The notes under the pieces were generated by a model. That model worked only from the letters and a program-made list of their open reading frames with translations, did not search any database and had not been told where the DNA came from. From assembly GCA_002360945.1 (NCBI GenBank), contig DERO01000006.1:62001-126000 (forward strand): a stretch of DNA of 64,000 nt, read 5' to 3'. A program made the position numbers and the translations under genes. The DNA comes from Leclercia adecarboxylata (GTDB lineage: Bacteria > Pseudomonadota > Gammaproteobacteria > Enterobacterales > Enterobacteriaceae). Shown in pieces: positions 17,632 to 27,800 of this stretch; the first letter of the stretch is position 1, and each line of letters starts with the position of its first letter.

Positions 17632-20025
17632 ATGCCACAGACAACATCTCGTCTCTGGGCCGTATTGACCGGCTCACTGGTCGCCCTGGTGGGGCTCGCA
17701 TACATTGTACTCGGCGGCTGGCTGGCCTATGTCGGCGGCCCCATGATCTTTATCCTGTTCGGGATCGGCTTTTTGCTCAGCGGCGTGCTGCTGTTGCGTC
17801 GCAGGCTGAGCGGCGTCTGGCTCTACCTGCTGGTGTTCCTCGGGTGCGTCGGCTGGTCGGTGTGGGAGGTGGGTCTGGATGGCTGGCAGCTAATGCCGCG
17901 CCTGCTGGTGCTTGCTGTGCTGGGGGTATGGATCAGCATGCCGTGGGTGATCCGTCAGCTCACGCCTAACCCAACAGCCCGACGTAGCGGTATGGCCCCT
18001 GGGCTCCTCTATGTACTGACTATCGCCGCGATATTTATTACCGGATGGCATATCTCCGATACGCGCTTTATCCATCATCAGCAATTTCCGGCGAACACGG
18101 CGCAACTACCGTCAGGCGATCCTGACTGGAAATACTATGGCCGTACCGCCGACGGGCAGCGTTTCTCCCCGCTGATGCAGATCACCCCGCAGAACGTCAG
18201 CCAGCTGAAGCAGGCATGGCGCTTTGACTCCGGGGATGTGAAGCGCGAGGGGGAGGATAAGGCCGGACGCGAGTTTAATCTCGAGGTCACGCCGGTGAAG
18301 GTGGGGAATGTGCTCTATATCTGTACTCCGCATCGCCAGGTGATCGCCCTCAATGCCACCTCCGGCAAACCGCTGTGGAAATTCGATCCGCAAAGCGATA
18401 CCTCTGCCAATGAGTATCTGGCCTGCCGGGGCGTGGCCTGGAGTGAGGATGCCACTGACAGCGCCTGTCCCCAGAAGATCGTCACCACGACCGCCGATGC
18501 CCGGCTGGTGGCGTTGAATGCGGAGACCGGCAAACCCTGTACCCGCTTCGGCCAGCAGGGGTTTGTCAGCCTGACGGACCATCTGGGCGAGGTCCCGCCC
18601 GGTTTTCATTTCGTCACCTCGCAGCCACTGGTGATGGACGGGCGCATTGTCCTCGGAGGCTGGATCTACGATAACCAGTCCACCGGCGAACCCTCTGGCG
18701 TGGTGCGGGCCTATGACACGCAAAGCGGCAAGCTGGTCTGGGCCTGGGATATGGGGCGTACTCCCGCCAATGCACCGCTGAAGCCGGGCGAGGAGTATAC
18801 GCGGGGAACTCCTAACGGCTGGGGCACCTATACCGCGGATCCCCAGCTGGGGCTGGTGTATATCCCCATCGGCAACGCTACGCCGGATTATTACGGGGCG
18901 CAACGCCGTTCCTTTGATGAGACCTACTCCAGTGCGCTGGTGGCCCTGGACATCCGTACGGGGGAGGAGCGCTGGCATTATCAGACCGTACATCATGACG
19001 TCTGGGACTATGATGTCCCCATTGGACCCACGCTTTTCGATCTGCCCGACGGTAACGGGGCCATTACACCGGCGCTGGTGCAGACCACCAAAATGGGACA
19101 GCTGTTTGTGCTGGACCGACGGACTGGCAAGCCTCTTACCGAGGTCAACGAGAAGCCGGTTCCCGTAACGCCGTCACTTCCCGGGGAGCGGCTTTCCCCG
19201 GTACAGCCGGATTCCGTTGGTATGCCGAATCTGTCGCCCGCCGATCTGCGCGATACCGACATGTGGGGGGCGACGCCGTTTGACCAGCTGCTGTGTCGCA
19301 TCCAGTTCCATCAGTACCGCTATCAGGGGCAATTTACCCCGCCTGCTGAAGGTACCTCCATTGCCTATCCGGCCTTTGACGGGGTGATTGACTGGTACGG
19401 TGCCTCTGTCGATCCGCTGCATCACGTGCTGATTGCCAATACCAGCTATATCCCGTTCACCATGCAGATCATGAAAAGCGAAGAGGCGATTCAGAAGGGG
19501 TTAATGAAAAAATGGGCGGGCTGGGGGAGCGGGCAAGCCTATCCGAAACCGAAGGAGTTTGCTGTCGGGCCGCAATACGGCACCCCGTGGGCGGCGATCG
19601 TCAAACCCTGGCTCGGCCTGCTGGATGCCCCCTGTAATGCACCCCCGTGGGGGAAACTCTATGCCATCGATCTGGTGAGCAAAAAAATCATCTGGGAACG
19701 CCCGGCGGGGACCACCCGGGATATGAACATTTTCGGCACCCATACCAACGCGCCGCTGCCGACAGGGATCTTTATGATGGGCGGGAACGTCATCACTCAG
19801 AGCGGGCTGATCTTTACCGGCGCTACGGCGGATGATTATCTGCGCGCCTTCGATGAAGCCAGCGGTAAAGAGCTGTGGCGCGCCAGGCTGCCTGCGGGCG
19901 GACAGGCTACCCCAATGAGCTATCAGGGGGAGGACGGTAAACAATACGTGGTGATTGCCGCGGGCGGTCATGGCGGTCTTGGCACCCGGTCGGGGGACTC
20001 CTTGATGGCCTATGCGCTGCCATGA
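17632..20025 (+). CDS. Membrane-bound PQQ-dependent glucose/quinate-type dehydrogenase
   Basis: The 797-residue protein has five N-terminal membrane segments (about 10-145) and a periplasmic quinoprotein propeller (about 160-797), the E. coli Gcd layout and length (796). Blade motifs DWKYYGRTADGQRFSPL, EVTPVKVGNVLYICTPH, YQTVHHDVWDYDVPIGPTLFDL, DMWGATPFDQLLCR and RLPAGGQATPMSYQGEDGKQYVVIAAGGHG are clear. It oxidises a sugar or cyclic polyol in the periplasm and passes electrons to ubiquinone. It is distinct enough from Gcd to be a paralogue, possibly for quinate/shikimate. No PQQ synthesis genes are in the window. ATG 17632 has AGAGGTGG before it. Its stop overlaps the next start as ATGA. Confidence 0.88.
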   Translation: MPQTTSRLWAVLTGSLVALVGLAYIVLGGWLAYVGGPMIFILFGIGFLLSGVLLLRRRLSGVWLYLLVFLGCVGWSVWEVGLDGWQLMPRLLVLAVLGVWISMPWVIRQLTPNPTARRSGMAPGLLYVLTIAAIFITGWHISDTRFIHHQQFPANTAQLPSGDPDWKYYGRTADGQRFSPLMQITPQNVSQLKQAWRFDSGDVKREGEDKAGREFNLEVTPVKVGNVLYICTPHRQVIALNATSGKPLWKFDPQSDTSANEYLACRGVAWSEDATDSACPQKIVTTTADARLVALNAETGKPCTRFGQQGFVSLTDHLGEVPPGFHFVTSQPLVMDGRIVLGGWIYDNQSTGEPSGVVRAYDTQSGKLVWAWDMGRTPANAPLKPGEEYTRGTPNGWGTYTADPQLGLVYIPIGNATPDYYGAQRRSFDETYSSALVALDIRTGEERWHYQTVHHDVWDYDVPIGPTLFDLPDGNGAITPALVQTTKMGQLFVLDRRTGKPLTEVNEKPVPVTPSLPGERLSPVQPDSVGMPNLSPADLRDTDMWGATPFDQLLCRIQFHQYRYQGQFTPPAEGTSIAYPAFDGVIDWYGASVDPLHHVLIANTSYIPFTMQIMKSEEAIQKGLMKKWAGWGSGQAYPKPKEFAVGPQYGTPWAAIVKPWLGLLDAPCNAPPWGKLYAIDLVSKKIIWERPAGTTRDMNIFGTHTNAPLPTGIFMMGGNVITQSGLIFTGATADDYLRAFDEASGKELWRARLPAGGQATPMSYQGEDGKQYVVIAAGGHGGLGTRSGDSLMAYALP

Positions 20026-21407
20026 ATCCGGAGACGGCACTCCTGCTGGCGCGCGGTCAGTTCGCCTTTACCATCAGCTTTCATATTGTGCTGGCGGCGT
20101 TCACTCTCGGGCTGGCGCAGTTTCTGATGGTGCTGGAGGGGCTCTGGCTGTGGCGTAAGCAGCCCGTCTGGCTCAGCCTCTGGCGCTACTGGAGTAAAGT
20201 GTTCGCCCTGAACGTGGCGGTGGGGATCGTGACCGGGGTGGTGATGGAGTTTTCATTCGGTACGAACTGGAGCGGGCTGGCGAGCCGCACCGGGGCCGTG
20301 CTGGGGCCGATGCTCTATATGGAGGTACTGGTGGCCTTCTTTCTGGAAGCGGGCTTTATGGGGGTAATGCTGTTCGGGATGAACAAGGTGCGGCCGTGGG
20401 TCCACTTTATGGCCACCTGCATTGTGGCGCTGGGGTCGGTGTTTAGCGCCTTCTGGATCCTCGCCGCCAATTCCTGGATGCAAACTCCGGACGGGTATCT
20501 GTTTGGCGCCGATGGACGTTTTCGGCCCGTTGACTGGTGGGCGGTGATTATCAATCCCTCCTTCCCGTGGCGGATGGCGCATATGGTGGTGGCCGCTCTT
20601 CTCGGTACCGCCTGTCTGGTGGGAGCCTGTGGCGCATGGCATCTGCTGCGCGATCCCCGGCATCCGGCGGCCCGGCATATGTTTTCTATCGCAATGTGGA
20701 CCTTGCTGATAATGGCCCCGCTGCAGGTGGTGCTGGGGGATCTGCATGGGGAGAATACCCGGGATTATCAGCCGGTGAAGCTGGCCGCCATGGAGGGGAG
20801 TTGGGATCCCCCTCCGCCCGGACAGGGCGAGCCGATGCGGCTCTTCGCGCTGCCGGATATGGCAGAGCACCGTAATCATTTTGAGCTGGCCATTCCCGAT
20901 ATCGGCTCCCTGTACCTGCGGCATAACCTGCAGGGGACAATCCACAGTCTTAATCAATATTCGCCTGATGAACTGCCCTGGGTGCCGCTGGTGTTCTGGG
21001 CCTTTCGCATTATGGTGGGACTAGGTCTGCTGATGGTGGTAGCCGGTATTGCCGGACTGGTTGCGCGTTTGCGGGGGCGATTATGGCAGGCGCGCGGGCT
21101 CCAGCGTCTGATGGTGGCGATGGCTCCCGCCGGCTTTTTTGCCATGCTGGCGGGGTGGATGGTGACCGAAGCCGGGCGGCAACCCTGGACGGTCTACGGC
21201 CTGGTGCGTACGGCAGAGAGTATTTCGCCCCTGGGGCCGCAGTTCGTTCTCGGCTCGTTCATTGTTATCGTCATGCTTTATCTGGCGCTGTTTGGGCTGG
21301 GGCTGTGGTTTTTGCTGCGTCTGCTCGCCACGCCGCCCATGCCGGATGAAGAAGGGGCCGAACCCGATGTCGCCCGACGAACCGGGAAAGGGGAAACCGA
21401 TGCATGA
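20022..21407 (+). CDS. Cytochrome bd-type (CioA-like) quinol oxidase subunit I
   Basis: The 461-residue, roughly nine-helix protein keeps the bd-oxidase landmarks: RGQFAFTISFH (His21, b595-ligand region), MRMAHM-type second His region (WRMAHMVVAALLG), the quinol-loop residues in VKLAAMEGSW (Lys and Glu as in E. coli KLAAIEADW), and GWMVTEAGRQPW. The Q loop is short, which places it with the cyanide-insensitive CioA group rather than E. coli CydA (522 residues). It oxidises quinol and reduces oxygen to water in the inner membrane. Its start overlaps the dehydrogenase stop by 4 bases, so a quinone-reducing dehydrogenase and a quinol oxidase are made from one transcript. Confidence 0.92.
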   Translation: MNPETALLLARGQFAFTISFHIVLAAFTLGLAQFLMVLEGLWLWRKQPVWLSLWRYWSKVFALNVAVGIVTGVVMEFSFGTNWSGLASRTGAVLGPMLYMEVLVAFFLEAGFMGVMLFGMNKVRPWVHFMATCIVALGSVFSAFWILAANSWMQTPDGYLFGADGRFRPVDWWAVIINPSFPWRMAHMVVAALLGTACLVGACGAWHLLRDPRHPAARHMFSIAMWTLLIMAPLQVVLGDLHGENTRDYQPVKLAAMEGSWDPPPPGQGEPMRLFALPDMAEHRNHFELAIPDIGSLYLRHNLQGTIHSLNQYSPDELPWVPLVFWAFRIMVGLGLLMVVAGIAGLVARLRGRLWQARGLQRLMVAMAPAGFFAMLAGWMVTEAGRQPWTVYGLVRTAESISPLGPQFVLGSFIVIVMLYLALFGLGLWFLLRLLATPPMPDEEGAEPDVARRTGKGETDA

Positions 21408-22383
21408 GTTGATGGGATTGCCGCTCCTTCAGGCTCTGTCGGCGGCGTCGCTGGTGGTGAGTCTGTGGATCTACGTTCTGCTGGACGGGACGGATCTCGG
21501 CACCGGCATGCTGTGCGCCTTTCAACGCGACGAGGCCTCCCGGCATAAGATCAACCTCTCGTTACTGCCTATCTGGGACGGGAATGAAACCTGGCTGGTG
21601 CTGGCGGCGGGGAGTCTCTTCGGGCTGTTTCCTCTCGCGTACGCCATTATTCTGAGCGCGCTCTACGTTCCGATCTTTACCCTGGTGCTGGCGCTGGTGG
21701 TGCGCGGCATGGCCATTGAGTATCGTCATTATGCTCCTCGTCTGTTTGATACGCTGCTGGTGACGGGGTCGCTGCTGGCGACTCTCTCTCAGGGGGTCAT
21801 TGCCGGGAGTTTGATCCAGACGATCCCCACTGACGGACAGCAGTTTACCGGCAGCGGCTGGGAGTGGCTTAGCCCGTTTCCGCTCTTTTGCGCGCTATCG
21901 CTGGTGGCCGTGTATTGCCTGATGGGTGAGGGCTGGCTGATCTGGCGCGGCACCGGGGGGCTGGCGCATCGGGCAAGGCGGGCGGTTCCCTGGCTGGCGA
22001 CGCTCGCGCTATTGCTGATGGCCGGGGTGCTGTTCTGGTCCGGGCAATTACAGGAGACATGGCGTCTGCATCTGCATAACCCTCGAATCTGGCTACCCTT
22101 CGCCGGGGCGGTGCTGGCGGGTGGAATGTTGGTCTGGTTCAGCCTTAAGCGCGGGTATCACTTTCTTCCGTTGGCCGGGATCCTGATGCTGGTGAGTAGC
22201 GGCTTTGGCGCGCTGGTGTTTACGCTGTATCCGTGGATAGTTCCGGCCTCGATAAGTATTCAACAGGCGGCAGCGCCCCCGGAGACCCAACGCTTTCTGC
22301 TGATAAGCTTTGCGCTGCTGGCTCCGGTGACGCTGCTGTACAACACCTGGGGATTCAGGCTGTTTAGCGGGAAAATTCGTTAG
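21400..22383 (+). CDS. Cytochrome bd-type (CioB-like) quinol oxidase subunit II
   Basis: The 327-residue, eight- to nine-helix protein has the subunit II pattern: YVLLDGTDLGTGML, LPIWDGNETWLVLAAGSLFGLFPLAYA, VVRGMAIEYRHY, LVTGSLLATLSQGVIAGSLI and a C-terminal LLAPVTLLYNTWGF. It pairs with subunit I above. ATG 21400 lies inside the end of subunit I (8-base overlap); the longer frame from 21262 is only a shadow of the first gene. No small CydX-like subunit follows: the next gene converges 3 bases after the stop. Confidence 0.92.
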   Translation: MHELMGLPLLQALSAASLVVSLWIYVLLDGTDLGTGMLCAFQRDEASRHKINLSLLPIWDGNETWLVLAAGSLFGLFPLAYAIILSALYVPIFTLVLALVVRGMAIEYRHYAPRLFDTLLVTGSLLATLSQGVIAGSLIQTIPTDGQQFTGSGWEWLSPFPLFCALSLVAVYCLMGEGWLIWRGTGGLAHRARRAVPWLATLALLLMAGVLFWSGQLQETWRLHLHNPRIWLPFAGAVLAGGMLVWFSLKRGYHFLPLAGILMLVSSGFGALVFTLYPWIVPASISIQQAAAPPETQRFLLISFALLAPVTLLYNTWGFRLFSGKIR

Positions 22384-22386
22384 CTG

Positions 22387-23826
22387 TTACTTCGCCAGGA
22401 TCTGCTCCAGCGTGGCACCTATCGCCAGAATCTGCGCATCGCTGCCCGGCAAACCGTCTATCTCTATTCCCACCGGCATCTGGCTGGTGGCACCTAAGCC
22501 TACCGGCAGGGTCAGCCCCGGCAGCCGTGCGTTGCTGCCGGGATCCACATTGCGGATCAAACGGGCGAAGTTTTCCCCTGAACTTACCTCATCATTCGCC
22601 AGCGGAGCGACTACCGGCGAAGTAGGGAAGATCAGCCCGTCGAGCTGGTGGTCGCGGAAGGTCTGTTCATAAATGGCGACTAGCCGTCCGATTCCCTGTG
22701 AAACCGCCTCCAGATACAGCGGCAGCAGCGGGACGGGGTTTCCGTCTCTGTCCGGAATCAGCTCCGGCACAATCCCATGATCAAAGATGGCGCGCACATC
22801 CGGGCTGGCGATGTGCTGCACAATATCTTCCAGCGTCAGCCCCGTTTCATGCGCCTGCAGATAATCGATCAAATCGTGCTTGCCTTCGTACATCACCACC
22901 GGGAAGGAGACGTCGGCGTTGGCCTCTTCAAGCCCGGGCATATCCACGCTGACCAGCGTCACTCCCGCCTCGCGCAGCCTGGCGAGGGCGGCGTGGGCCT
23001 GCTGGCTGACGTCTTCATCCAGCGCTTGCCAGAAACAGGGCGCAATGCCGAGGCGAAGGGTCCCGGCGGGTTTTGGGGCTAACGCTTCGCCACCGGCCAT
23101 CAGGCTGTCGAGCAGGGCAATGTCTGCCACGTTGCGGGCCATCGGGCCCGCGGTATCCCGGGTATGGGAGATGGGGGTGATCCCCGCCTGGGAATAGCGC
23201 CCGGTGGTGGGGCGAAAACCGACGCAGCCATTCAGGGCGCAGGGCTGGCGCACCGACGCTCCGGTATCGGTGCCGATGGCCACCGGTACCATTCCGGCGG
23301 CAACGGCCACCGCGCTGCCCGAAGACGAGCCGCCCGCAATGCGGCTGACATCCTGGGCATTGCGCACGCCCTTAATCGCAGGCGTGTGATACGCCGCGTT
23401 ATAGCCCGTTACGCCGAACGCCAGCTCATGCATGTTGCACTTGCCAATAATAATCGCGCCCGCGTCGATAAGGCGTTGGATCACCGGGGCGGTGGTTTTG
23501 GGCACGAAATTTTTCAGGGCAGGCGTACCGGCCGTATTGGGCAAACCGGCGACGTGAATATTGTCTTTCACCGCGACGGGAACACCACCCAGCGGCAAGG
23601 GGGCACCGCCTGCTGCGAGGTGTTCATCCCAGGCTTTGGCCTGGGCCAGCGCCTGTACGGCATTTACAGTAATAAAGGCGTTGAGGTGATCCTGAGCATC
23701 GATGCGGGCTAAGCAGGCGCGAACCAGTGCTTCGCTCGACACCTTTCTTTCCTTGATGAGCTGTGCCGCGTCGACGGCGGTGAGGGTATCCAGTTGTGCA
23801 GGCGTTGCGGATGTTATTATTTTCAT
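22387..23826 (-). CDS. Amidase-signature enzyme (indoleacetamide hydrolase-like)
   Basis: The 479-residue enzyme carries the amidase-signature Ser-cisSer-Lys triad: Lys in [20 protein letters not shown], the cis-Ser in [15 protein letters not shown] and the nucleophile Ser in [47 protein letters not shown] completes the core. It hydrolyses a carboxamide to acid and ammonia. Overall resemblance is to indoleacetamide hydrolases (auxin synthesis) and related plant-associated amidases, but no tryptophan monooxygenase is nearby, so the substrate is open. ATG 23826 is preferred over 23859 because GGAAACAG lies upstream and the fold begins there. A LuxR regulator lies 80 bases upstream in the same direction. 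Confidence 0.88.
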   Translation of the reverse strand: MKIITSATPAQLDTLTAVDAAQLIKERKVSSEALVRACLARIDAQDHLNAFITVNAVQALAQAKAWDEHLAAGGAPLPLGGVPVAVKDNIHVAGLPNTAGTPALKNFVPKTTAPVIQRLIDAGAIIIGKCNMHELAFGVTGYNAAYHTPAIKGVRNAQDVSRIAGGSSSGSAVAVAAGMVPVAIGTDTGASVRQPCALNGCVGFRPTTGRYSQAGITPISHTRDTAGPMARNVADIALLDSLMAGGEALAPKPAGTLRLGIAPCFWQALDEDVSQQAHAALARLREAGVTLVSVDMPGLEEANADVSFPVVMYEGKHDLIDYLQAHETGLTLEDIVQHIASPDVRAIFDHGIVPELIPDRDGNPVPLLPLYLEAVSQGIGRLVAIYEQTFRDHQLDGLIFPTSPVVAPLANDEVSSGENFARLIRNVDPGSNARLPGLTLPVGLGATSQMPVGIEIDGLPGSDAQILAIGATLEQILAK

Positions 23827-23906
23827 GGGCTGTTTCCGGACAGTAGGTATCCGCAACATTTAGGCAAATCAGCAACCCGCGCGCCATCCTCAGGATTGAG
23901 GAGGCG

Positions 23907-24611
23907 TTAATGCCTGAGTCGCGACGCCAGTTCCGTGCGGTTGGCGCAGTCCAGCTTTTTCAGGGCGTGATTCAGATGGGTGCGCACGGTGGTGAAGCTG
24001 ATGTTCAGCAGTCGGGCGACCTCTTTATCTCCCAGGCCTTTACAGACCAGGCTGACCACCTCCTGCTCGCGGGCGGTTAACGGCAGGGACGCCTCATCTT
24101 TGGGTAAGGCTCTGGCAAACCAGGGCTCCAGCAACTGCAGCAGGGCGATCTCACGCGGCCCGAACGGTGGGGCACCTTTAGCCCGCCAAATGCGCAGATC
24201 GCCCACGTCTTCACCATCACGTAAAAAATAGACATTCACCCCGTGGTGCATCCCGCAGGGTTGCAGGAACGCCTGGTAAAAGGGCGTTTTGTATAGCTCG
24301 CTGGCAGGCATCACCTCATCAACCAGCGTCGGACGCTGTTTTGCGCGCAGAAGTGGGGTGATGGGATCGATGTATTGCCATGTACTGGCATGCTCACGCA
24401 TCGCTTTTTCGTCAATGTTCCAGCTGACGCCATGGCGTGAGGTATTAGAAACAGATGACCAGATGCAGGATGCCGCAAAATCGGCCTGCAACAGAGCGCA
24501 GACGTTTTCCAGCGTCTCCTCACGCAGGGCGCGGCGGCCCTGGCCCGAGCCGAGTTGCCACAGGATCTGCGAGAAGAGATGAAGCTCGTGGGGGCTTAAC
24601 GGGATCTCCAT
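23907..24611 (-). CDS. LuxR-family transcriptional regulator
   Basis: The 234-residue protein ends in a clear LuxR/FixJ helix-turn-helix (about 172-232: LTAREQEVVSLVCKGLGDKEVARLLNISFTTVRTHL, then ALKKLDCANRTELASRL). The N-terminal 150 residues form a GAF/PAS-like sensor region with W-rich helices; the conserved residues of acyl-homoserine-lactone binding proteins are not obvious, so the signal is unknown. There is no phosphoacceptor receiver domain. It lies directly upstream of the amidase gene on the same strand and may control it. Its upstream region (24612-24836) contains the Ter1 site. Confidence 0.88.
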   Translation of the reverse strand: MEIPLSPHELHLFSQILWQLGSGQGRRALREETLENVCALLQADFAASCIWSSVSNTSRHGVSWNIDEKAMREHASTWQYIDPITPLLRAKQRPTLVDEVMPASELYKTPFYQAFLQPCGMHHGVNVYFLRDGEDVGDLRIWRAKGAPPFGPREIALLQLLEPWFARALPKDEASLPLTAREQEVVSLVCKGLGDKEVARLLNISFTTVRTHLNHALKKLDCANRTELASRLRH

Positions 24612-24682
24612 ATCTGAAGTTCTCCCTGTGGTTTTGTGTCAGTGAGTGTAGAACAGGCCGGACTCAGCGTCAGGATTATTAA

Positions 24683-24696
24683 TAGTTACAACATAC
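24683..24696 (-). other. Replication terminator Ter site 1 (Tus-binding core)
   Basis: The - strand reads GTATGTTGTAACTA, the core of E. coli TerA and TerB. The identity with the site at 29250 extends to 18 bp (24683-24700). The G that pairs with the lock-forming C6 is at 24696, facing right. Forks coming from the right should therefore be stopped, while forks from the left pass. That is the polarity expected left of dif. Confidence 0.88.
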
Positions 24697-24773
24697 AATA
24701 GGCTTATAACACCACGGGAACTCAACATCGTGCCCGTTTGTCTTCGCTTTGCAGTATGTGGGGGCTGGCTTAT

Positions 24774-24808
24774 CGCCGTTTGCGAACAGTACGTTAACGC
24801 AAACGGCG
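24774..24808. repeat. Perfect 11-bp inverted repeat downstream of the fusion gene
   Basis: CGCCGTTTGCG (24774-24784) and CGCAAACGGCG (24798-24808) are exact reverse complements with a 13-base loop. It lies 29 bases past the fusion gene's stop codon and could end its transcript, but no T-run follows on the - strand. The right arm is part of a 28-base near-duplicate of hipB sequence. Confidence 0.6.
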
Positions 24809-24820
24809 ACGGCTGAACAG
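24793..24820 (+). repeat. 28-base near-duplicate of a segment of hipB
   Basis: This stretch equals 29511-29538, inside hipB codons 21-30, at 27 of 28 positions (one G/C difference, in GTTAACGC versus GTTAACCC). Here it is non-coding, 16 bases downstream of the fusion gene stop. Both copies follow a Ter site in the same order and orientation. Confidence 0.85.
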
Positions 24821-24836
24821 ATTAAAGCGTTAACCT

Positions 24837-27800
24837 TCAGGAAACAGAATGCCGGTAAGCCGATCCCCGGACTTTCTCAACGGCCACTTTTCCCGCGATA
24901 AACGCATGATCCGAATTGTAGTATTCCCATTCGCTGTAACGCCCGGCCAGGGTGATGCCGTGCAGCAGCAGCCATTTGCGGATCGTCTCCACGTTCTCCT
25001 TCCGGCTCTGATCGTAGATGACGTAGGCATAGGGGATATCGATCTGGTTGGCGGTGATAATCTCATCCTCTGCCGAAATAATCCCGGTTTCGATGCACTC
25101 CTTAATGCAGCGGTCGATCAACGCCTGGCCATCCACCGGCAGCGGTTTGTCCGGTGAGTAACTGATTTCACAGGTCAGGCCGCAGCTGCCCGCCGGGCTG
25201 CAGTAGGGGCTGGCGTTGCCCTGAACGAAAATGCGGTGGAATACCGTCTTACCGGCGTAGTAGATCCAGTGTTTGTCGGTCAGATTGTCGCGGCCAATCC
25301 CCAGATTGACGCAGCGAACCGAGACGTGACGCAGCCCTTTTGCTGCCTTACGCACCTCTGGCGGCACTTCGTCACCCATCAGGCGTATCAGCTCCGGCAG
25401 CACCAGGGTGCTGATCATATGCTCATAGCGATACTGACGCCCGTCGGCGAGGGCAACGATGCGCTGATTAGCATAGATTTTACTGACCTCAGCCCCGGTC
25501 TCGATCCGTCCTTTAATGTGCGGCAGGAAGCCGTTCATCAGCGCCTGGAAACCGCCCTGCAGCGGATAACCGAAGCGCGCATTAGGGCCCATCGGTTTCG
25601 CGGTCTCATTCAGGGCGCCGTCAATAATTTGCTCCAGGTCGGGCAGGGGGACACGGCCACCCAGCCAGGATGTCTCCATTTCTGAAAGCGGCACCGTCCA
25701 GAGCTTTTTATTGTAAGGAATAGCGAAATGCCGGGCGATTCCCTTGCCCCAGGTCTCATAGATAAAGGCTTCAAAGCTGCCTTTTTTCGGCGTTTTTTCT
25801 GCCGCGTCAGCGCTGATATAGTCTGGCACCGCGCCATCGGCACAGCAGTCGTGGTGATGTTTTCCCTGAGCGGTTTTTTCGCTGCAGGTCGGGGTCATGC
25901 TTTGCACGCCGGTGCCCGTACCGTAGCGCGCCTCGATGGCACCCAGGATGCACTCTTTGACCACCGTGGCGGGTAGACCGTAAAGCGATCCCTGGAAGGG
26001 GTAACGGGTATAGACGCCGTCGGTATAGACCCAGGCTTCGCGGATCTGCCAGTGAATATTGTCGCCTAACAACGTCTTGTACAGGGCCAGCACCTCTTCG
26101 TCAGCGGAAAACATAATGTGGCCGGCATAATCGAAGGTAAACCCTTTGTCCTGAATGGAGCGACACAGCCCCCCGACGGTGGCATTGCGCTCAAGTAATG
26201 TCGCCCCTTCGCCATAGTGGTAGGCCGCGCTCAGCCCGGTGGGCCCGGCCCCGAGGATCAAACATTTCTGTGCTTCTGTGCGGGCCGCTTTCGGTGGGAT
26301 CAGGTGCAACACTGTCTCGGCAGAAGACTCGTCAGCGCTGACATCCGCTGCGTTGACCGTCGCAGCTGTGGCATCCAGATAGCGTGAAAATGCGTTCTCA
26401 ATCAGCGCATGCATGCTCTGCACGGTTTTATCCCAGGAGGTGCTGGCAATAATACGCTGCATCGACTGCTGCTGTGCTTTTCGGGTCTCTTCCGGCAGCG
26501 CTAGCGCCTGTTCGCAGGCGGCGATAAATTCTGCCTGGTCGTGAGCGACGGCCACAACGTGGCTATAAGGTTTCTCAACATCGGCAATGGCGGTGCTGAC
26601 TACCGGTAGCTGCGCGGCCATGTACTCGAGCACTTTTGTCGGGCTAATGAAACGCGTCGATTCATTCAGCGCGAACGGCATCAGGCAGACATCCCAGCCG
26701 GCAAGAAACTGTGGCAGGGCCTGATAAGGCTGCATGCCGGGATAATGAATGTTGCTGCGTCTGGGCAGGGTGGCGGGATCGATCTTCACCACCGGGCCGA
26801 CCATCACGATTTGCCACTCCGGATGTGAATCCGCCAGGGCGGCAATCAGCGATAAATCCATGCGTTCGTCAATGACGCCGTAATAGCCGAGCCGCGGATG
26901 GGGGATCTCATCCTGCAGCGGATGATGATTCGCCCGATCCAGCGCCTGTTCAAAATGCACCGCATCGACGCTGCTGGCAAAACAGTGAATATTCGGGTGG
27001 CGTCCTTTTCGCGCCTCGTACAGGCTCGGGCCGCCGGTAAAGACAATATCCGCCCGGTTCAACAAGGCTGATTCACGTTGCAACAGCTGACGGGGGGCTT
27101 TCTCAAAGGCGGCAAGTTCATCCATGCAGTCGTAAATCACGACCGCTGGGGTAAAGACCTTCAGCAGCGGAAGCGCCATCGGTGTGTAGAACCAGACCAC
27201 CGGGGTTTCGTCCGGCTCCCGTAGCTCCGTCAGGAGTGTTTCCAGAAAGGCAATTTGCTCGTCGTGGAACCCGGCAGCTTTCGACGGGGTATGCGGTTGG
27301 ACCACGGTGACATTGGGTGCGGGCTGGGTGAGCTTCAGCTCAGGTTTGTCCGCTGAATACAGCGGCTCCTCGATAAAGACAATGTGATAGTGCTGGGCAA
27401 GACGTGTCATCAGATGCTGTGGACGCTGAAAGACAAAGTCCCAGCGCAGGTGACTAAAGACGTATATTTTTTTCATATCTGATACCTCTGTGCCGGTGCA
27501 GGTAAAGGCGCCTGATGGCTGTTGAAAACGTTCCAGCCGGAGCTGGGTTTGCTCAAGCGCGCGTGCGTAAACGATATTAAGATGTCGCTCTTTATCGGGC
27601 GTGATGTCCCATAAACCGCAGTGATGCCAGACAGCACAGTTTTCCCAGTCGGGGCGGTCAATAATGGGGTAAAGGCAAATCCCGGAGAGCTCAACGCCAG
27701 CCAGTTGCGCCTGAGCAACCTCAGAGGCGACATCATTAATCCAGGCTCCACGCCCACTGCCGACATGGCTTGTTTCGGCAAGCAAAATAGGGCGGTGGTA

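Noticed and set aside
24774..24808. Inverted repeat as a standard Rho-independent terminator
   Set aside because: No T-run follows on either strand and the loop is 13 bases, so it is listed as a repeat only.
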